This document shows positions 35,717 to 38,507 of a stretch of 38,507 nucleotides of DNA, in pieces; positions within the stretch are counted from its first letter, which is position 1; the number at the start of each line of letters is the position of its first letter. The DNA comes from Arenimonas sp. (lineage in GTDB: Bacteria > Pseudomonadota > Gammaproteobacteria > Xanthomonadales > Xanthomonadaceae). The notes below the pieces were generated by a model, which ran no database searches, had not been told where the DNA came from, and worked only from the letters and a program-made list of their open reading frames with translations. Location: the NCBI GenBank assembly GCA_026398695.1, contig JAPLSJ010000094.1, positions 1 through 38,507 of the forward strand, in the 5' to 3' direction. The position numbers and the translations under genes are program-made.

Positions 35717-37384
35717 CTACTTGGTGATGTCCACGTCCTTGGTTTCGTGCAGGAACAGGCAGCCGATCACGAAGGTCATCAGCGCGATGCCGATCGGGTA
35801 CCACAGCCCGTAGTAGATGTTGCCCGTGGCCGCCACCAGCGCGAACGAGATGGTGGGCAGGAAGCCGCCGAACCAGCCGTTGCCGATGTGGTAGGGCAGC
35901 GACATCGACGTGTAGCGGATCTGCGTCGGGAACAGCTCCACCAGCCAGGCCGCGATCGGCCCGTAGACCATCGTCACGTACAGCACCAGGATCGTCAGGA
36001 TCAGCAGCACCATGGGCTTGTTGATGCGGGCGTCGTCGGCCTTCTCCGGATACTTCGCCTGTGTCAGCGCCGCCTTGAGCGCCGTGGTGAACGCCGCGCC
36101 CTGCGCTGCCGCGTCTTCCGGCGACAGCCCGCCCGCCTCATAGCTGGTGAGCGGCTGCTGGCCGATGCGAAGCGTGGCGACGGTACCCGGCGCGGCCGGC
36201 TCCACCTTGTACGGCACGCCCGCCTTGGCCAGGGCCGCGGTGGCGATGTCGCAGGAGCTGGTGAACTTCTTCTTGCCGATCGGATCGAACTGGAAGCTGC
36301 ACGTTTCCGGGTCGGCCACCACCACGGCGGGCGAGCTTTCGCTGGCTTCGTCGATGGCCGGGTTGGCGTAGTGGGTGAGTGCGCCGAACAGCGGCATGTA
36401 GGTCAGCGCCGCGATCAGGCAGCCCGCCATGACGATCGGCTTGCGGCCGATCTTGTCCGACAGCCAGCCGAAGAAGATGAAGAACGGCGTGCCGATGATC
36501 AGCGCGCCGCCGATCAGCATCCAGGTCGTCGTGCTGTCCACCTTCAGCGATTGCGTCAGGAAGTACATCGCGTAGAACTGGCCCGCGTACCACACCACCG
36601 CCTGGCCGGCCGTGGCGCCCAGCAGGGCCAGCAGCACGATCTTGCCGTTCTTGGAGAAGAAGCTCTCGGAAATCGGCGCCTTCGACAGCGTGCCGTTCTC
36701 CTTCATCTCCAGGAACAGCGGCGACTCCGACAGCTGCATGCGGATCCACACCGAGATGCCCAGCAGCACGATGGACAGCAGGAACGGAATGCGCCAGCCC
36801 CAATCGGCGAATGCCTCGACGCCGATCGTCTCGCGCACCGTCAGGATCACCACCAGCGACAGCAGCAGGCAGATGGTGGCCGTGGTCTGGATGAAGCTGG
36901 TGTACAGGCCGCGCTTGCCGTGCGGCGCATGTTCGGCCACGTAGGTCGCGGCGCCACCGTACTCACCGCCCAGCGCCAGGCCCTGCAGCAGCCGCAGCAC
37001 GATCAGGATGACCGGGGCCGCGATGCCGATGCTGCCGTAGCTGGGCAGGATGCCGACCAGGAAGGTCGAGATGCCCATGATGACGATGGTGACCAGGAAC
37101 GTGTACTTGCGCCCGATCATGTCGCCCAGCCGGCCGAACACGATCGCGCCGAACGGCCGCACCGCGAAGCCGGCTGCGAAGGCCAGCAGCGCGAAGATGA
37201 AGCCGGTGGTCTCGTTCACGCCGCTGAAGAACTGCGCGGCGATGATCGCGGCAAGCGATCCGTACAGGTAGAAGTCGTACCACTCGAACACCGTGCCCAG
37301 GCTCGAGGCGAAGATCACTTTCTTGTGCCCGGCGGTCAACGGCTTGCCGTCGGCGTCGTGGGTTGCGCTTGCGGGGGTGGCCAT
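35717..37384 (-). CDS. MFS transporter, metabolite:H+ symporter (MHS) family, with long loop
   Basis: A 555-residue inner-membrane transporter. N-terminal MHS signatures: SSLGTVFEWYDFYLYGSLAA (about 24-43), FAVRPFGAIVFGRLGDMIGRKYTF (about 74-97) and LQGLALGGEYGGAATYVAEHAP (about 128-150). The C-terminal half has FFGWLSDKIGRKPIVMAGC. Twelve helices are expected. Between the eighth/ninth and next helix lies an about 130-residue hydrophilic insertion (about 330-455; with two Cys in ETCSFQF and SSCDIA), absent from compact MHS proteins. The family carries carboxylates and osmolytes such as 2-oxoglutarate, citrate or proline. It is divergent from acs over 90 bases, suggesting acetate or another short acid as substrate (inferred). 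ATG at 37384; a TAAAGT on the minus strand is a candidate -10. Confidence 0.88.
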   Translation of the reverse strand: MATPASATHDADGKPLTAGHKKVIFASSLGTVFEWYDFYLYGSLAAIIAAQFFSGVNETTGFIFALLAFAAGFAVRPFGAIVFGRLGDMIGRKYTFLVTIVIMGISTFLVGILPSYGSIGIAAPVILIVLRLLQGLALGGEYGGAATYVAEHAPHGKRGLYTSFIQTTATICLLLSLVVILTVRETIGVEAFADWGWRIPFLLSIVLLGISVWIRMQLSESPLFLEMKENGTLSKAPISESFFSKNGKIVLLALLGATAGQAVVWYAGQFYAMYFLTQSLKVDSTTTWMLIGGALIIGTPFFIFFGWLSDKIGRKPIVMAGCLIAALTYMPLFGALTHYANPAIDEASESSPAVVVADPETCSFQFDPIGKKKFTSSCDIATAALAKAGVPYKVEPAAPGTVATLRIGQQPLTSYEAGGLSPEDAAAQGAAFTTALKAALTQAKYPEKADDARINKPMVLLILTILVLYVTMVYGPIAAWLVELFPTQIRYTSMSLPYHIGNGWFGGFLPTISFALVAATGNIYYGLWYPIGIALMTFVIGCLFLHETKDVDITK

Positions 37385-37474
37385 CAAGGAGTCCGCCGGT
37401 CGAAAGCGGTACTTTACGTCGCCTGCCCCGGTTAATCTTGATGCCGGGCCCGAGGCCGGGCCAAAGGAGCCACC
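37385..37474. promoter_or_regulatory. Divergent promoter region between the MHS transporter and acs
   Basis: Ninety bases serve both genes. On the minus strand TAAAGT (rc of ACTTTA at about 37411-37416) is a candidate -10 for the transporter; on the plus strand GGTTAATCTTGATG (about 37429-37442) holds the best -10-like bases for acs. GGCCCGAGGCCGGGCC near 37446 could fold as a small hairpin in the acs leader, just ahead of its AAAGGAG ribosome site. No known operator was recognised. Confidence 0.4.

Positions 37475-38507
<1,033 letters not shown>

Overview
The window is a GC-rich chromosomal segment from a gammaproteobacterium, most likely of the Lysobacterales/Xanthomonadaceae (Lysobacter, Luteimonas or Arenimonas type). 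This placement rests on gene content and style: an oleB-oleC-oleD long-chain olefin operon, a ubiJ-ubiB pair, a LasA-like M23 endopeptidase, an ECF sigma factor paired with a TPR Ser/Thr kinase, and REP-like palindromes built on GGGACTTCAGTCCC. No rRNA, tRNA, CRISPR array, prophage or complete insertion sequence was seen.

Layout. 1-2.6 kb: tail of a glutathione S-transferase, a large three-domain flavin/iron-sulfur oxidoreductase, and directly after its stop codon a 43-codon C-terminal remnant of a KAS III/OleA-type thiolase enzyme that keeps its own terminator. 2.6-4.3 kb: two exported hypothetical genes in visibly less GC-rich DNA. 4.3-6.8 kb: ornithine cyclodeaminase facing an Lrp/AsnC regulator, followed by a secreted VOC protein. 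6.9-9.3 kb: small acidic protein, luciferase-like monooxygenase and Old Yellow Enzyme, tightly packed. 9.3-12.4 kb, minus strand: MacAB/LolCDE-like ABC exporter (adaptor, permease, ATPase). 12.5-16.1 kb: oleB-oleC-oleD with a perfect compound palindrome at the oleC/oleD junction. 16.3-18.8 kb: DUF1328 membrane peptide and ubiJ-ubiB. 18.9-24.4 kb: medium-chain acyl-CoA ligase, M23 endopeptidase (minus), TruC-like pseudouridine synthase, Sel1-like secreted protein, thymidine kinase. 24.4-28.7 kb, minus strand: Ser/Thr kinase, ECF sigma factor, mutM. 28.8-38.5 kb: large MscS/MscK-type channel, acyl-CoA desaturase, small acidic secreted protein, an unusual zinc-ribbon SDR protein, an MHS-type carboxylate transporter (minus) and, divergent from it, the start of acetyl-CoA synthetase.

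How the genes fit together. Lipid and acyl-CoA chemistry dominates: OleBCD, AlkK-like ligase, desaturase, Acs, and ubiquinone accessory factors. The most interesting signal is that oleBCD is intact while the only OleA-like sequence visible is a decayed C-terminal stub about 10 kb upstream. Either oleA was lost here (making OleBCD orphaned or fed by a distant oleA), or a rearrangement split an ancestral locus. The compound palindrome supplies the last codons of oleC and sits just before oleD, so it may be an inserted mobile repeat and/or an RNA or DNA control element.
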